From JAUVKA01 sp964465145 (lineage in GTDB: Bacteria; Bacteroidota; Bacteroidia; Bacteroidales; UBA12481): a stretch of DNA of 56,925 nt. The stretch lies in assembly GCA_964465145.1 (NCBI GenBank), contig CAYXJR010000016.1:1-56925 (forward strand), read 5' to 3'. The position numbers were made by a program, and so were the translations under genes. A model generated the notes under the pieces. That model saw only the letters and a list, made by a program, of their open reading frames with translations, did no database searches and had not been told where the DNA came from. Positions 37,198-45,694 of this stretch are shown in pieces (position 1 is the first letter of the stretch; each line of letters begins with the position of its first letter).

Positions 37198-38646
37198 ATG
37201 AAAAGTGATCAGGATAAAATAATAAATGAAGTCACAGGGGGTGAATACAAATACGGCTTCATAACTGATATTGAAAATGATTTGATCCCCAAGGGATTAA
37301 ATGAAGGGGTAGTCCGGCTGATCTCAGCTAAAAAAGAAGAGCCGGAGTGGCTGCTTGAATATCGGCTTAAAGCTTTCGCTTACTGGCAGGGGATGACTAT
37401 GCCTGAATGGGCTCACTTGATTATACCAAAAATTGATTATCAGGATATAATATATTATGCTGCTCCCAAACAAAAGGCATCTTTAAAGAGCCTGGATGAG
37501 GTTGACCCCCAATTATTAGAGACATTTAGTAAACTTGGAATTCCCCTTGATGAGCAAAAACAACTGGCTGGTGTGGCTGTGGATGCCGTTTTTGACAGTG
37601 TTTCAGTGAAGACCACTTTCAAAGACACCCTGGCTGAAAGAGGTATAATTTTTTGCTCTTTCAGCCAGGCAGTTCGGGAACAACCTGACCTAGTGAAGAA
37701 ATATCTTGGAACCGTGGTCCCATACAGGGATAACTATTTTGCAGCCTTGAATTCTGCGGTTTTCAGCGATGGATCATTTTGTTACATTCCAAAAGGTGTC
37801 AGATGCCCAATGGAATTATCTACCTATTTCAGAATAAATGCTGCCAATACCGGACAATTTGAACGCACTCTGATTATTGCAGATGATGAGTCATACGTGA
37901 GCTATTTGGAAGGATGTACTGCCCCCAAACGGGATGAAAACCAGCTCCACGCTGCCATTGTTGAAATAGTGGCAATGGAAAGTGCAGAAGTAAAGTATAG
38001 TACGGTCCAGAATTGGTATCCAGGTGACAAACAGGGTTTGGGTGGTGTATTCAACTTTGTTACTAAACGAGGGATATGCCTGGGTAATAATTCCAAAATC
38101 TCATGGACCCAGGTCGAAACCGGATCAGCCATTACCTGGAAATATCCAAGTTGCATACTTAGAGGGGACAATTCTGTGGGTGAGTTCTACAGTGTTGCTG
38201 TAACTAATAATTTTCAGCAAGCTGATACCGGGACTAAGATGATACATATTGGGAAAGACACAAAATCAATTATTGTGTCGAAAGGAATTTCAGCAGGTAA
38301 AAGCCAGAATAGTTACAGGGGTCTGGTCCGTGTGTCAAAAAATGCCGAGAATGCACGCAATTTTTCGCAATGTGACTCCCTTTTGTTGGGTGATAAATGC
38401 GGAGCTCATACCTTTCCTCATCTGGAAGTGGATAACAATACAGCCATAGTGGAACATGAGGCCACAACCTCAAAAATTGGAGAAGACCAGATTTTTTATT
38501 GTAATCAGAGAGGTATTGATACGGAAACTGCAATCGGCTTGATAGTCAATGGCTACGCTCGGGAGGTGCTCAACAAGTTGCCGATGGAGTTTGCCGTGGA
38601 GGCTCAAAAGCTTCTCCAGATAAGTTTAGAAGGTAGTGTGGGTTGA
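37198..38646 (+). CDS. sufB: Fe-S cluster assembly protein SufB
   Basis: SufB is the scaffold core of the SufBCD complex on which Fe-S clusters form. The 482-residue protein has the conserved PEWLLEYRLKAFAYW N-terminal block, the beta-helix core, and the C-terminal ARNFSQCDSLLLGDKCGAHTFPHLEV with the scaffold Cys, then EDQIFYCNQRGID. The start at 37198 gives the family length; an in-frame TTG at 37162 is rejected. First gene of sufBCDSE-DUF59. Confidence 0.97.
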   Translation: MKSDQDKIINEVTGGEYKYGFITDIENDLIPKGLNEGVVRLISAKKEEPEWLLEYRLKAFAYWQGMTMPEWAHLIIPKIDYQDIIYYAAPKQKASLKSLDEVDPQLLETFSKLGIPLDEQKQLAGVAVDAVFDSVSVKTTFKDTLAERGIIFCSFSQAVREQPDLVKKYLGTVVPYRDNYFAALNSAVFSDGSFCYIPKGVRCPMELSTYFRINAANTGQFERTLIIADDESYVSYLEGCTAPKRDENQLHAAIVEIVAMESAEVKYSTVQNWYPGDKQGLGGVFNFVTKRGICLGNNSKISWTQVETGSAITWKYPSCILRGDNSVGEFYSVAVTNNFQQADTGTKMIHIGKDTKSIIVSKGISAGKSQNSYRGLVRVSKNAENARNFSQCDSLLLGDKCGAHTFPHLEVDNNTAIVEHEATTSKIGEDQIFYCNQRGIDTETAIGLIVNGYAREVLNKLPMEFAVEAQKLLQISLEGSVG

Positions 38647-38705
38647 AATAGCCGTTTTCCCAATTTATTATTGTATAAGGAAAATTGAAAAACGAATTTA
38701 AAAAA

Positions 38706-39452
38706 ATGCTAAGTATAAGAAACTTAAAGGCCGGTATTGAAGGTAAGCAAATCCTGAAGGGGATTAATCTGGAGGTGAAAACCGGGGAGGTGCATGCAAT
38801 AATGGGTCCTAATGGATCTGGGAAGAGTACCCTTTCTTCCGTTCTTGCAGGAAGGGATATTTTTGAAGTTACGGGTGGACAAGTAATTTATCTGGGGAAG
38901 GACTTATTGGAAATGAAGCCGGAAGTACGATCCAGAGAAGGTCTTTTTTTAGGATTCCAATATCCTGTGGAAATCCCTGGAGTGTCCATGGTTAACTTCA
39001 TGAGAACTGCCGTGAATGAACATAGGAAATATAAGGGTCTTCCTGATTTACCCGCTGCTGAATTTTTAAAACTCATGCGGGAAAAAAAGGCTCTCGTTGA
39101 AATAGATTCAGGTCTGGCAAGCAGATCGGTTAATGAAGGTTTTTCCGGAGGAGAGAAAAAAAGAAATGAGATTTTCCAGATGGCCATGCTCGAACCCCGC
39201 CTGGCAATCCTGGACGAAACAGATTCAGGGCTTGATATTGATGCACTGAAAACGGTAGCCTGTGGTGTAAATAACATGAAATCACCAGAAAATGCAATCA
39301 TTGTGATTACCCATTACCAAAGGCTTCTTGAGTATATAATCCCCGATTTTGTGCATGTATTATACAATGGCAGGATTGTGAAATCCGGAGGTAAGGAATT
39401 AGCCATTACCCTTGAGGAACGCGGTTATGATTGGATACGGGAGAATAATTAG
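38706..39452 (+). CDS. sufC: Suf ATPase SufC
   Basis: SufC is the ABC-type ATPase that drives conformational changes in SufB-SufD during cluster assembly. The 248-residue protein has Walker A GPNGSGKST, the signature FSGGEKKRNE, Walker B LAILDETDSGLD and the switch His in VITHYQRLLEYI. The ATG at 38706 (MLSIRNLKAG) is preferred to a TTG seven codons upstream. A 59-base gap separates it from sufB. Confidence 0.97.
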   Translation: MLSIRNLKAGIEGKQILKGINLEVKTGEVHAIMGPNGSGKSTLSSVLAGRDIFEVTGGQVIYLGKDLLEMKPEVRSREGLFLGFQYPVEIPGVSMVNFMRTAVNEHRKYKGLPDLPAAEFLKLMREKKALVEIDSGLASRSVNEGFSGGEKKRNEIFQMAMLEPRLAILDETDSGLDIDALKTVACGVNNMKSPENAIIVITHYQRLLEYIIPDFVHVLYNGRIVKSGGKELAITLEERGYDWIRENN

Positions 39453-39464
39453 AAGAAAATAGAG

Positions 39465-40835
39465 ATGTCCGAACTGGAAACCAAACAGATTATAGATAGT
39501 CAATTGACAGATTGGTATTTTGCCAACCAGGATCTTTTGATGGCCGGATCCAGTTCTGTATTCAATGCCTTCAGACCGGAAGCCATGGAACATTTTCGCT
39601 TGTTGGGTATACCCGATAAGCAAAATGAAAATTATAAATATTCAGATCTTAAAGAAATTTTTAATGTTCCCTTCAATCGCTATCTGGAGCCACGAAAAAT
39701 TATTTTTTCGGTTGAAGACATGTTCCGATGCGATATTCCAGAATTGGATACAGAGTTGCTCATGCTGGTCAATGGTTGGTTTTATAGTAACAAAAAACCA
39801 GGAGTTACAAGACTAAAGAACGGGATCCTTATTGGCAGTATGGCTCAGGCAGCCCGAGAATATCCTGAACTGATACAAAATCATTATGCCAGGTATGCCA
39901 ACCATAAGAAAGATGGCCTTGTCGCTCTGAACACGGCATTTGCGCAGGATGGTACCTTTATTTATGTTCCAAAATCTTGCATGACGGATAAGCCAATTCA
40001 AATAGTCAATATTTTACTAAGCCCAGAAGATCTTTTTGTCCAGCATCGTAACCTGGTTATCCTGGAAGATGGATCCGACGCCAGCGTGGTGGTCTGCGAC
40101 CATTCACTCTCTCCTCGTAAATATTTAACAAATGCCGTTACCGAGATATACGTCGGGAAAAATGCTTCCCTGGATTTCACCAAGGTTCAAAACGAACATG
40201 ATGGATCCCGTCAGTTGTCTTCATCCTTTATTTTACAGGAACGAGATAGTCGCGTTACATTTAATACTATCTCCCTTCACGGGGGTGTGATAAGGAATAA
40301 TATATCTGCCACCCTTAATGGGGAAGGGGCGGAAAATACTACACAAGGCTTATTTTTTGCTGATAAAACCCAACATATCGATAATTTCACTTTTATCGAC
40401 CATGCTGTGCCCAAATGTTTAAGCCGGCAGAATTTTAAAGGAATTCTGGATGATCAGGCTACCGGGGCATTTACCGGCCTTATTCTGGTGCGTAAAGACG
40501 CTCAAAAAACGGAAGCCTATCAGACCAATAATAATATTTGCATGACCGATGAAGCTCGTATGTATTCAAGGCCTCAGCTTGAAATCTATGCAGATGATGT
40601 GAAATGCGGCCATGGGGCTACAGTGGGCCAGCTGGATGAATCGGCCTTATTCTATATGCAGAGCCGCGGTATTCCTTGTCGCGAGGCTCGTTTGTTGCTT
40701 ATGAGAGCCTTTGGAAGTGAGATCCTCAAAAGCGTTAAGGTGGCTCCGCTTAGAGAACGTCTTGATGACCTGGTGGATAAAAGGTTGCGGGGTGAGCTAT
40801 CCCGATGCAACAGCTGTCCATTGCATTGTGATTAA
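39465..40835 (+). CDS. sufD: Fe-S cluster assembly protein SufD
   Basis: SufD pairs with SufB around SufC2. The 456-residue protein has the weakly conserved N-terminal helices, the beta-helix core (FKGILDDQATGAFTGLILV) and the conserved VKCGHGATVGQLDESALFYMQSRG, whose His is important for iron acquisition in the family. The last residues, RCNSCPLHCD, form a compact Cys cluster not needed in model SufD proteins, which might bind metal. It sits 12 bases after sufC and 8 before sufS. Confidence 0.95.
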   Translation: MSELETKQIIDSQLTDWYFANQDLLMAGSSSVFNAFRPEAMEHFRLLGIPDKQNENYKYSDLKEIFNVPFNRYLEPRKIIFSVEDMFRCDIPELDTELLMLVNGWFYSNKKPGVTRLKNGILIGSMAQAAREYPELIQNHYARYANHKKDGLVALNTAFAQDGTFIYVPKSCMTDKPIQIVNILLSPEDLFVQHRNLVILEDGSDASVVVCDHSLSPRKYLTNAVTEIYVGKNASLDFTKVQNEHDGSRQLSSSFILQERDSRVTFNTISLHGGVIRNNISATLNGEGAENTTQGLFFADKTQHIDNFTFIDHAVPKCLSRQNFKGILDDQATGAFTGLILVRKDAQKTEAYQTNNNICMTDEARMYSRPQLEIYADDVKCGHGATVGQLDESALFYMQSRGIPCREARLLLMRAFGSEILKSVKVAPLRERLDDLVDKRLRGELSRCNSCPLHCD

Positions 40836-40843
40836 AACTTGAT

Positions 40844-42067
40844 ATGATGAATTTTCCCATAAAGGATATCCGACAGGACTTCCCCTTGCTTAGTCAGAAG
40901 GTCTATAACAGGGATCTGGTATATTTTGATAATGCAGCAACAACCCAGAAACCTGAAATCGTTATTAACAGAATGGATGAACTCCTCCGTGAAAAGAATA
41001 GCTCTATTCACCGGTCGGTGAACTATTTAAGCGAACAGATGACCAGGGAATATGAATCTGCGAGGGATGTTGTCCAAAACTTTATCGGTGCAGAGAATCG
41101 CAGGGAAATAATTTTTACCTCAGGGGCTACAGGTTCAATCAATACTGTTGCATTTTCGTTTGGTGAGGCTTTTGTTAACAGTGGAGATGAGATAATTGTT
41201 TCAGAAATGGAGCATCATTCCAATATTGTTCCATGGCAAATGATGTGCGAAAGAAAAGGTGCCACCCTCAAAGTATTACCCATAAATGAAATTGGGGAAT
41301 TGTGCATCGACCTTCTTCCTGCCTTGTTAAATGAAAAGACAAGATTGGTTAGTATTTCCCAGGTTTCGAATTCCATGGGAATAATTAATCCTGTTGATGA
41401 GATTATTAGAATTGCCCATGCCTCTGGGGTACCTGTTTTGGTTGATGGAGCTCAATCCGTTCAGCATTCCAGGGTGAATGTTAGTAAGATGGATTGTGAT
41501 TTTTTTGTTTTTTCAGGTCATAAGCTATATGGCCCTACCGGAATAGGTGTATTGTATGGAAAGGAGAAATGGCTGAATCAGTTACCTCCATACCAGGGCG
41601 GAGGTGATATGATAGACCAGGTAAGTTTTAAAAAGACAACCTTCAATGAATTACCCTTCAAATTTGAAGCAGGCACTTCTAATTATATAGGAGCTATAGG
41701 ACTTGCAGAATCCATAAAATATTTTGACAAGATAGGCATTGAGCTTATACAGGAATATGAATTTCACCTTCGTGATTATACAATAGGAGCTCTGAATACT
41801 ATACCGGGAATAACCCATTTTGGTTCCTCCAAAGAAAAAGTGGCTATTTTTTCTTTTTTACTGGATAGTATTCATCCTTACGATGCAGGTTTGGTGCTTG
41901 ATAAAATGGGGGTCGCTATTCGTACTGGAACCCATTGCGCCATGCCCGTCATGAAACATTTTGGAATAGAGGGCACTATGCGTGCTTCTCTGTGTTTTTA
42001 TAATACGGTAGAAGAGGTTGATTGGTTTGTGGAAGGACTACTGAAGGTTCAGGAAATGTTTGGATAA
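40844..42067 (+). CDS. sufS: Cysteine desulfurase SufS
   Basis: SufS is a PLP enzyme that removes sulfur from L-cysteine as a protein persulfide and passes it to SufE. The 407-residue protein has the PLP Lys in FVFSGHKLYGPTG, HHSNIVPW, VDGAQSVQH, and the catalytic Cys 365 in RTGTHCAMP, on the short loop typical of group II desulfurases. The order sufD-sufS-sufE with small gaps indicates one transcript. The start may be either adjacent ATG, 40844 or 40847. Confidence 0.97.
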   Translation: MMNFPIKDIRQDFPLLSQKVYNRDLVYFDNAATTQKPEIVINRMDELLREKNSSIHRSVNYLSEQMTREYESARDVVQNFIGAENRREIIFTSGATGSINTVAFSFGEAFVNSGDEIIVSEMEHHSNIVPWQMMCERKGATLKVLPINEIGELCIDLLPALLNEKTRLVSISQVSNSMGIINPVDEIIRIAHASGVPVLVDGAQSVQHSRVNVSKMDCDFFVFSGHKLYGPTGIGVLYGKEKWLNQLPPYQGGGDMIDQVSFKKTTFNELPFKFEAGTSNYIGAIGLAESIKYFDKIGIELIQEYEFHLRDYTIGALNTIPGITHFGSSKEKVAIFSFLLDSIHPYDAGLVLDKMGVAIRTGTHCAMPVMKHFGIEGTMRASLCFYNTVEEVDWFVEGLLKVQEMFG

Positions 42068-42078
42068 AATCATTTTGT

Positions 42079-42522
42079 ATGAGCATAATAAAGAATCAGG
42101 AAGAAATAATTGAAGAATTTTCCGTCTTGGAAGAATGGATGGATAAGTATAACTACCTTATCGAGCTGGGGAAGTCTATCCCGCCGATTGATCCGGCCCT
42201 TCGCAAAGAAGAAAACCTCATAAGGGGATGCCAGTCAAGAGTTTGGCTAGATGGTTTTATGGAAGAGGGGCATGTGAGGTTTAAGGCTGATTCGGACGCC
42301 ATCATCACAAAAGGTATTGCTGCCATGCTGATACGCGTGCTTGATAATCATTCACCAGATGAGATTTTGCAGACGGAATTATTTTTTATTGACTCTATTG
42401 GTTTACAGGAGCACCTCTCACCTACCAGATCAAACGGTTTGGTCTCTATGCTGAAGCAAATGAAACTGTATGCTTTGGCCTTTAAAACAAAAGCAGAATC
42501 CAATGATGCAGACAGAAATTGA
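42079..42522 (+). CDS. sufE: SufE-type sulfur acceptor
   Basis: SufE takes persulfide sulfur from SufS and delivers it to SufBCD. The 147-residue protein has the acceptor Cys 51 in IRGCQSRVWL and the end block LSPTRSNGLVSMLKQMK, both typical. The ATG at 42079 is chosen; an earlier in-frame start would overlap sufS. The 3' end overlaps the next gene by 20 bases. Confidence 0.95.
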   Translation: MSIIKNQEEIIEEFSVLEEWMDKYNYLIELGKSIPPIDPALRKEENLIRGCQSRVWLDGFMEEGHVRFKADSDAIITKGIAAMLIRVLDNHSPDEILQTELFFIDSIGLQEHLSPTRSNGLVSMLKQMKLYALAFKTKAESNDADRN

Positions 42523-42808
42523 AATAGTCAAGGTGTTAAAAACCATATATGATCCTGAAATTCCGGTAAATATATATGATTTGGGACTTATTTATGAGGT
42601 ATTAGTACAGGATGAAGGAATGGTTTCTGTAGATATGACCCTAACCGCACCTGGATGTCCAATGGCCGATCAAATCCTGGCTGAGGTAGAGGCAAAGCTG
42701 AAGATGATTGAAGGCGTTAAGGAACTTGATTTGAAACTCACATTTGACCCCCCCTGGTCCCGTGAGATGATGTCGGAAGAAGCCAGGTTGGAACTTGGCT
42801 TTTTGTAG
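42503..42808 (+). CDS. DUF59/MIP18-family Fe-S assembly protein (SufT-like)
   Basis: This 101-residue protein is of the DUF59 family, which includes SufT and the cytosolic MIP18 subunit and helps mature Fe-S proteins. Conserved pieces are TIYDPEIPVNIYDLGLIYEV, LTAPGCPMADQI with the conserved Cys, and LTFDPPWSREMMSEEARLELG. Its placement at the end of sufBCDSE with a 20-base overlap to sufE supports a role in cluster delivery. Two adjacent ATGs (42503, 42506) are possible starts. Confidence 0.92.
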   Translation: MMQTEIEIVKVLKTIYDPEIPVNIYDLGLIYEVLVQDEGMVSVDMTLTAPGCPMADQILAEVEAKLKMIEGVKELDLKLTFDPPWSREMMSEEARLELGFL

Positions 42809-42833
42809 GCCATTCAATCTACATTTTAATAAG

Positions 42834-43751
42834 TTGATAGATCCTTCAGCAATACGAAAAAAATCCCTCGAACTCGGTTTCTCTGCCTGCGGATTTGCCC
42901 GGGCAGGGCCTCTCCCAATGGAAGGATTATTTAACCACTGGCTCGGTAAATCCTACCATGGTCAGATGCACTATATGGGAAAAAATATGGATTTACGACT
43001 TGATCCGGAGCTTTTATTTCCTGGAGCCAAAACCGTGATACCATTGTTGGCTTCGTACCATAATAATGAATATACCCCCTCTCAATCCTTAAAAGTGAGT
43101 CGTTATGCTGTTGGTCGTGATTATCACAGGGTGCTAAAAAAGAGAGGGCAGAAATTAATCGACTGGATGAGGCTTGAGATACCAGGGCTTAAGGCCAGGA
43201 TTTTTGTGGATTCTGCCCCCTTAATGGAAAAGGAATGGGCCAGAAAGTCGGGTTTGGGCTGGATAGGTAAGAACACATGTCTGATAAGACCAGGTGAAGG
43301 ATCCTGGTTTTTTCTGGGCATCATTTTGACAGATCTGGAATTACCCCCTGATCCACCCGAGGACAGGAACCTTTGCGGGAACTGCACCCTTTGTATTGAG
43401 GCATGTCCTACTCAGGCATTGCTGCCGGATGGCTCTCTCGATGCGAGAAAGTGTATTTCATATCTGACTATAGAGCTAAAGGATCCAATACCTGAGGATT
43501 TTATTGGGCAGACGGATCATTGGCTATTTGGTTGTGACCGATGTCAGGAAGTTTGCCCTTCGAACAGGTTTGCAAAAGAATCTGAGATCCAGGATTTCAA
43601 GCCAAAAGAGTTATTTAATAAAGTCAACCGTCAGATATTAAGTCAAATGAATCAGAAAGATTTTGAAAGGGAATTCTCCGGGACTCCTCTTAAAAGGGCA
43701 GGTTTGGAAAAGCTGCAGCAAACAGCCGCTTTTCTATATCCCGATGATTAA
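42834..43751 (+). CDS. queG: Epoxyqueuosine reductase
   Basis: QueG reduces epoxyqueuosine in tRNA to queuosine, the last step of the pathway, using cobalamin and two 4Fe-4S clusters. The cluster motifs are CGNCTLCIEACPTQAL and GCDRCQEVCPSNRFA (ferredoxin-like region, about residues 175-250). The N-terminal ELGFSACGFARAGPL and AVGRDYHRVLKKRG are also typical. There is no suitable ATG: the first is within the conserved domain. A TTG at 42834 gives the usual N-terminus; another TTG at 42795 is possible. It follows the suf operon by 25 bases, sensible for an Fe-S enzyme. Confidence 0.92.
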   Translation: MIDPSAIRKKSLELGFSACGFARAGPLPMEGLFNHWLGKSYHGQMHYMGKNMDLRLDPELLFPGAKTVIPLLASYHNNEYTPSQSLKVSRYAVGRDYHRVLKKRGQKLIDWMRLEIPGLKARIFVDSAPLMEKEWARKSGLGWIGKNTCLIRPGEGSWFFLGIILTDLELPPDPPEDRNLCGNCTLCIEACPTQALLPDGSLDARKCISYLTIELKDPIPEDFIGQTDHWLFGCDRCQEVCPSNRFAKESEIQDFKPKELFNKVNRQILSQMNQKDFEREFSGTPLKRAGLEKLQQTAAFLYPDD

Positions 43752-43846
43752 TTACTTTCGTCAATAGAGCTGGATATTGAGATACACATGTTTTTTATCA
43801 TGGCGGTAATTAATTAATTAATATCAGCATTAAACCCCAGGGATTT
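43752..43846. other. Intergenic spacer before the GSCFA gene
   Basis: AT-rich, including the simple repeat of TTAA/TAAT at 43807-43822. No promoter or hairpin is clear. Confidence 0.3.
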
Positions 43847-44824
43847 ATGAGAACAGAAGTAGATATTAAAAAAGTTATCTCGCCAATTGATTATGCCCAG
43901 AAAATCTTAATGATGGGCAGTTGCTTTTCTGAGCATATAGGGGAAAAACTGGCACAGAGGAAATTTAATATTGATCTTAATCCTTTCGGAGTCCTGTACA
44001 ATCCGGTTTCCATAGCTTCTGGAATTCAAAAATTGTTACACCAGAATACCTACGAGGAAAAGGACATTTTTTCCCACCAGGGATGGTGGCACTCTTTTGA
44101 CCATCACAGCTGTTTCTCTAATCCTGATAAGCAGCTTTGCCTGCAGAATATTAATGAACGTCTTTCAATTTCAGGCCAATCACTGAGGGATTCAGTTTAT
44201 CTTTTTGTCACTTTTGGTACTTCCTGGGTGTATCATCAAAAAAGTAATGGTCGTGTTGTTTCAAACTGCCACCAGTTGCCCGATACGCTTTTTGAAACTC
44301 AACTGTTGCGGGTTGGGGACATTGTGAGGATGTATAGTTTGCTGATCCAGGATATTGCTTCCTTAAATCAGGAGTTAAAATGGGTTTTTACTGTTAGCCC
44401 GGTACGACACTGGAAAAACGGACCAGAGGGAAATCAGGTTAGTAAAGCTACTCTTTTACTGGCGGTTAATGAATTGAACAGCATGTTTGAGCAGGTTGAT
44501 TATTTCCCTGCCTATGAGATCTTTATGGATGATCTGAGGGACTATCGCTTTTATGCCGACGATTTGATCCACCCCGGTACCCAGGGGATTGATTATACGT
44601 GGAGAAAATTCAAGGAAACCTATTTGTCCGATTCTGCCATCGAAACCCTCAAGTCAATAGAATCACTAATAAGGGCAAAAAATCACCGACCCAGAAATGC
44701 CGGTTCTTCCGAACATCAGGAATTTATAAAAAAACAATACCAATCAGCCTTATCGCTCAGTCAAAAGAATCCGTATATCGACCTTGACGAATTCATTAGC
44801 TATTTTTCACCGGATCAAGGCTGA
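43847..44824 (+). CDS. GSCFA-domain protein
   Basis: This 325-residue protein is of the GSCFA family, named for the motif seen here as LMMGSCFSEHIGEKL near residue 25, with FGVLYNPVSIA shortly after and VTFGTSWVYHQKSNGRVVSNCHQLP in the middle. The Gly-Ser start block and the late HPGTQGIDYTW (a His after Asp) suggest an SGNH-hydrolase-like fold (inference). No signal peptide is seen. The function is unestablished, though GSCFA proteins are widespread in Bacteroidota. It overlaps convergent kdsB by 10 bases at the 3' ends. Confidence 0.85.
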   Translation: MRTEVDIKKVISPIDYAQKILMMGSCFSEHIGEKLAQRKFNIDLNPFGVLYNPVSIASGIQKLLHQNTYEEKDIFSHQGWWHSFDHHSCFSNPDKQLCLQNINERLSISGQSLRDSVYLFVTFGTSWVYHQKSNGRVVSNCHQLPDTLFETQLLRVGDIVRMYSLLIQDIASLNQELKWVFTVSPVRHWKNGPEGNQVSKATLLLAVNELNSMFEQVDYFPAYEIFMDDLRDYRFYADDLIHPGTQGIDYTWRKFKETYLSDSAIETLKSIESLIRAKNHRPRNAGSSEHQEFIKKQYQSALSLSQKNPYIDLDEFISYFSPDQG

Positions 44825-45573
44825 TTTTCTTTCAGTCTCTTATTTAATCTATCGAGATCTTCAGGAGTATCAATCCCAAAACCATTGTATTCAGTTTCAA
44901 TACACCTAATTGAGTATCCATTCTCCAACCAACGTAATTGTTCCAGTCTTTCAGCTATCTCAAGCGGAGTAGGGGACAATCTTATTATTTCCTGCAATAC
45001 AGAATACCGAAAACCATATATTCCAATATGCAGGTAGGCGGGAGTTCTGTCGAGTGACACGGATGGGATAGAAACACTTGGAATACTTGCCCTGGAAAAA
45101 TACATAGCATTTCTGTCCTGGTCAATAACTACCTTAGGCCTGTTGGGGTTTTGAAGGGCAGCCAGGTCTACTGCCCTGTGAACCAAAGTAGCAATGTCCA
45201 CATTTTTATTATGGAAGGCACGGCATAGTTCAATAATTGCTTTCGTGGTTATCAAAGGTTCATCCCCCTGGATATTGATTATGATTTGATTTGTTGAATC
45301 ATTGCCGGCAAATATCTGTGAAGCTGCCTCAGCAACCCTTTCCGTGCCAGAGCCCAGATGGGATGTAGTCATTAAAACACTTGCTCCGGCATTTTTTGCC
45401 AGGTCATAAATCTCCTGATGATCAGTAGCAATATAAACATCATTAAGGGCTTCCTTAACTTTTTCCCAAACCCTCAGGATCATTGGAACTCCATTTACCA
45501 GAGCAAGAGGTTTCCCCGGAAACCTCGACGAGGCATAACGAGCAGGGATTATTCCTGTGAAGTTAGAGTTCAT
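44815..45573 (-). CDS. kdsB: 3-deoxy-manno-octulosonate cytidylyltransferase
   Basis: KdsB makes CMP-KDO from KDO and CTP for the LPS inner core. The 252-residue protein has the nucleotide-binding GIIPARYASSRFPGKPLA at the start, VYIATDHQEIYD, GTERVAEA, NIQGDEPLI and a C-terminal GFGIDTPEDLDRLN, all typical. The ATG at 45573 is preferred to one seven codons upstream. It is divergent from the sigma-54 regulator. Confidence 0.97.
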   Translation of the reverse strand: MNSNFTGIIPARYASSRFPGKPLALVNGVPMILRVWEKVKEALNDVYIATDHQEIYDLAKNAGASVLMTTSHLGSGTERVAEAASQIFAGNDSTNQIIINIQGDEPLITTKAIIELCRAFHNKNVDIATLVHRAVDLAALQNPNRPKVVIDQDRNAMYFSRASIPSVSIPSVSLDRTPAYLHIGIYGFRYSVLQEIIRLSPTPLEIAERLEQLRWLENGYSIRCIETEYNGFGIDTPEDLDRLNKRLKENQP

Positions 45574-45644
45574 ATGATTTGTAATCAAAGGCATTGTTCT
45601 GCAAGTTAGAAAAAACAGTAGAAAGTTGTAAATTTACATTCATC

Positions 45645-45661
45645 TTACCCATGACGGGTAA
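45645..45661. promoter_or_regulatory. Palindrome between kdsB and the sigma-54 regulator
   Basis: TTACCC-ATGAC-GGGTAA is a perfect 6-bp inverted repeat with a 5-base spacer. It lies 8 bases before a near-consensus -7 box (TAAATTCG, 45670-45677) of the regulator gene. It may be an operator; no known family is matched. Confidence 0.3.
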
Positions 45662-45694
45662 TCCTTTAGTAAATTCGCCGTTTAATCAAATAGT

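Noticed and set aside
43807..43822. TTAA/TAAT simple repeat
   Set aside because: It is short low-complexity AT sequence in a spacer, too small to be a meaningful repeat.
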